Part shown: in pieces, positions 25,889 through 27,605 of the stretch
Position numbering within the stretch: the first letter of the stretch is position 1
Layout of the letters: each line of letters opens with the position of its first letter
Source of the DNA: CALMEC01 sp964393105
GTDB taxonomy: Bacteria; Actinomycetota; Thermoleophilia; Miltoncostaeales; Miltoncostaeaceae
DNA: 27,605 nt
Reading direction: 5' to 3'
NCBI GenBank assembly: GCA_964393105.1
Contig: CAYMSM010000063.1
Span: 1-27,605, forward strand
Made by a program: the position numbers and the translations under genes
The notes under the pieces: generated by a model
Databases searched by the model: none
Seen by the model: the letters and a program-made list of their open reading frames with translations, nothing else
Told to the model about the DNA's origin: nothing

Positions 25889-27469
25889 ATGGCTGGACGC
25901 CTTCCTAAAGTGGCCGGACGCCACCTCCCGATCAAACGCGCAATGGCCGCGGCGCTTCTGGCTGCCGCCCTCGGCACAGGGCAGGCATCGGCGGCTGAGG
26001 AATGGAGCGTGAGCGCTGCGCCGGCGCCCACCGGCGCGCAGGACGATGTCTGGCAGGTCGAGCCAACCGGAGGTTCGTGGTCGGTTGCCCCCGGCGTGCA
26101 GCTGCCGACGGAGCCGCCCAGCCCGGGGGAGATCCTCGACCAGTTCGTTGCGAACGCCGCATCTGGCGCGGCCCCTCCGGTTCCACCGACGGCCGCTGTC
26201 GCGAGCGTCGAGGCGACTTCGGAGGTCGAGATCGACGAAAACGCACCCGAGGTCGTGGCCCTGAGAGCGGCGGAAGCCGAGCTTGAGCGTATCGACGCGG
26301 ATCTGGCCGACGTGCGCTCGCAACTCGAGCTCGCCGCAGAGGATCAACTCGACGCCCTGACGGCCCGCGAGGGCGATCTGGAAGAGCAGGCGACCGCGGC
26401 GGCAAGCCGCGTCGACGAGCTGCAGCCGGCGGTCGAGAAACTGCGTGAAGAAGCGGCGACGCGCGCCGCCCAACAGCAGGCGACTGCGACCAGCCCCTTC
26501 GCGACTCTGCCTGGCCTGTCGTTTGCTCCGGTCTCTTCGACCGTGCCCACCATCGACGCGAACCTGTCCGGCCAGCTCGACAACTACCTCGCCGGTAAGG
26601 GCAGCCCGCTCGCAGGGCATGGTGCCGTGTTCGTCTACCAGTCCACGGCGGTCGGCTTGGATCCCCGACTGCTCGTCGCCATCTCGGGCGCCGAGACGAG
26701 CTTCGGCACCTACGGCCCGTCGCAGACGATCCACAACCCGTTCGGCATGGGCCCGGGCATCGTGTACCCCTCATGGGACGACGGGATCGCCGCCGCCGCC
26801 AGGAACCTGGGCGGACGCCTGTACAAGGGCTCCGACCTCGTCACGATCTCCCAGATCCAGCGGCGCTGGGCGCCGAATGGCGCGGGCAACGACCCGACGA
26901 ACCTCAACAGCAACTGGAATCGCAACGTCAGCCGCTACTACGCCGAGCTCGGCGGCGACCCCAACGGCACGGTGTTCACCGACCGCAGGGCATCGCAGAT
27001 CGCCATTCCGGTCGCGTTCGGCGTCGCACCCGGCATCCAGGGCACGGTCGCGGCTCCCGCTGCCTACGGCCCGGGAACGAACGTTCCCGGCGGCGGTCAA
27101 GGCAAGGGCGCGGCGGCGGTCCAGCTCGCGGTGAGCTTCATCGGCACGCGCTACCAATGGGGTGGCACCAACCCGAAGACCGGATTCGACTGCTCCGGCC
27201 TGGTGCAGTACGTCTACAGGCGCCGCGGCGTCACGCTCCCCAGGGTCGCCGAGCAGCAGGCCGCGGTCGGCACGCCAATCTCACCCGAGCAGCTCGCACC
27301 CGGCGACGCGGTCTTCTTCGCCGACCGCAAGGGCTACATCCACCACGAGGGCCTCTACATCGGCGAGGGCTACTTCGTCCACTCACCGCACAGCGGGGAC
27401 GTCGTCAAGGTCTCGTCGCTCTCCGAGCCGTACTACGCATCGCAGTACGCCGGCGCCCGCCGCTACTAG
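25889..27469 (+). CDS. Two-domain secreted wall hydrolase: glucosaminidase-like plus NlpC/P60
   Basis: The 526-aa protein combines a glycan-cleaving and a peptide-cleaving domain. Order: signal peptide (about 1-35, ending GTGQASA), Pro-rich spacer, a coiled coil (about 120-195, ALRAAEAELERIDADLADV), a lysozyme-like glucosaminidase domain (about 220-345: GHGAVFVYQSTAVGLDPRLLVAISGAETSFGTYG with candidate catalytic Glu269, then NPFGMG), and a C40 NlpC/P60 domain (about 405-526) with TRYQWGGTNPKTGFDCSGL (Cys435), HHEGLYIGEGYFVHSPHSG (His486). Both active sites look intact. Putting a sigma-28-type promoter directly before it suggests a FlgJ-like role in opening the wall for the flagellum, or a role in a WhiG-type developmental programme. 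ATG 25889 gives the full signal peptide; no ribosome site precedes it. Confidence 0.9.
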   Translation: MAGRLPKVAGRHLPIKRAMAAALLAAALGTGQASAAEEWSVSAAPAPTGAQDDVWQVEPTGGSWSVAPGVQLPTEPPSPGEILDQFVANAASGAAPPVPPTAAVASVEATSEVEIDENAPEVVALRAAEAELERIDADLADVRSQLELAAEDQLDALTAREGDLEEQATAAASRVDELQPAVEKLREEAATRAAQQQATATSPFATLPGLSFAPVSSTVPTIDANLSGQLDNYLAGKGSPLAGHGAVFVYQSTAVGLDPRLLVAISGAETSFGTYGPSQTIHNPFGMGPGIVYPSWDDGIAAAARNLGGRLYKGSDLVTISQIQRRWAPNGAGNDPTNLNSNWNRNVSRYYAELGGDPNGTVFTDRRASQIAIPVAFGVAPGIQGTVAAPAAYGPGTNVPGGGQGKGAAAVQLAVSFIGTRYQWGGTNPKTGFDCSGLVQYVYRRRGVTLPRVAEQQAAVGTPISPEQLAPGDAVFFADRKGYIHHEGLYIGEGYFVHSPHSGDVVKVSSLSEPYYASQYAGARRY

Positions 27470-27472
27470 TGG

Positions 27473-27605
27473 TGTGACATCAAAATGACGTGCCAGTATC
27501 CGTGAGCGAGAGCGAGCGAGGCGGTGGACGCAGGCCGTCGGGAATATTGGACATATTCGCGATGCCGAGGACGCCGTATCGCGACGCTCGCAGCCACGGA
27601 GACTC
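27473..27605. other. Right-end stretch with no supportable gene
   Basis: After the last stop codon the remaining sequence has no clear terminator or promoter. Two rightward frames from GTG codons near 27502 and 27522 stay open to the edge but are too short to judge. Confidence 0.4.

Noticed and set aside
27502..27605. A new gene starting at GTG near the right edge
   Set aside because: About 100 bp are visible, with no ribosome site or recognisable protein sequence.

Overview
The window is very GC-rich DNA from an actinobacterium. The evidence is a dnaK operon that encodes its own HspR repressor behind a HAIR-type operator, an inositol phosphate/inositol phospholipid pair, several apparently leaderless genes, and GTG/TTG starts. 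A deep-branching class such as Thermoleophilia (Solirubrobacterales-like) would fit, but that placement is inference. No tRNA, rRNA, CRISPR array, transposase or phage gene was seen.

Region 1-1229 is the 5' part of a secreted protein with two P domains, read leftward and cut by the window edge. Region 1424-8163 is a leftward heat-shock operon, dnaK-grpE-dnaJ-hspR-clpB, with joined or overlapping genes and a promoter overlapped by a HAIR-like operator. Next comes a 245-bp cluster of stem-loops (8164-8408) that runs into the stop codon of an adenosine deaminase gene. Region 9629-11853 holds two convergent genes: a membrane protein with an HEAIH motif and a secreted gametolysin-like (M11) metalloprotease. 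A MetF-type reductase gene follows (11972-12883). A leftward, translationally coupled set then runs FAH-family hydrolase, unknown 250-aa protein, decayed HAD hydrolase (15030 down to 13156).

Region 15077-18807 is an inositol locus: a CDP-alcohol phosphatidyltransferase (probably phosphatidylinositol phosphate synthase), inositol-3-phosphate synthase, and a glycosyltransferase fused to a PHP-like domain that has lost most of its metal ligands. After it come a UDG family-4-like protein with iron-sulfur cysteines but no recognisable catalytic motifs, a small coiled-coil ORF, and a half-size VOC protein with its own strong promoter. Leftward genes then encode a KhtU/KhtT-type cation/proton antiporter and a TrmA/RumA-type RNA methyltransferase.

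The right end (23623-27469) is a cell-wall hydrolase island: an M23 peptidase, a coiled-coil NlpC/P60 protein, and a glucosaminidase-like plus NlpC/P60 two-domain hydrolase. A near-consensus sigma-28 (FliA/WhiG-type) promoter lies just upstream of the last gene, which suggests a link to flagellar assembly or differentiation.

No single new defence or mobile system was found. The most unusual items are the degenerate GT4-PHP fusion behind a start-codon-masking inverted repeat, the catalytically stripped UDG-like protein, the single-module VOC gene, the sigma-28-type promoter on a wall hydrolase, and the stem-loop cluster at 8164-8408.
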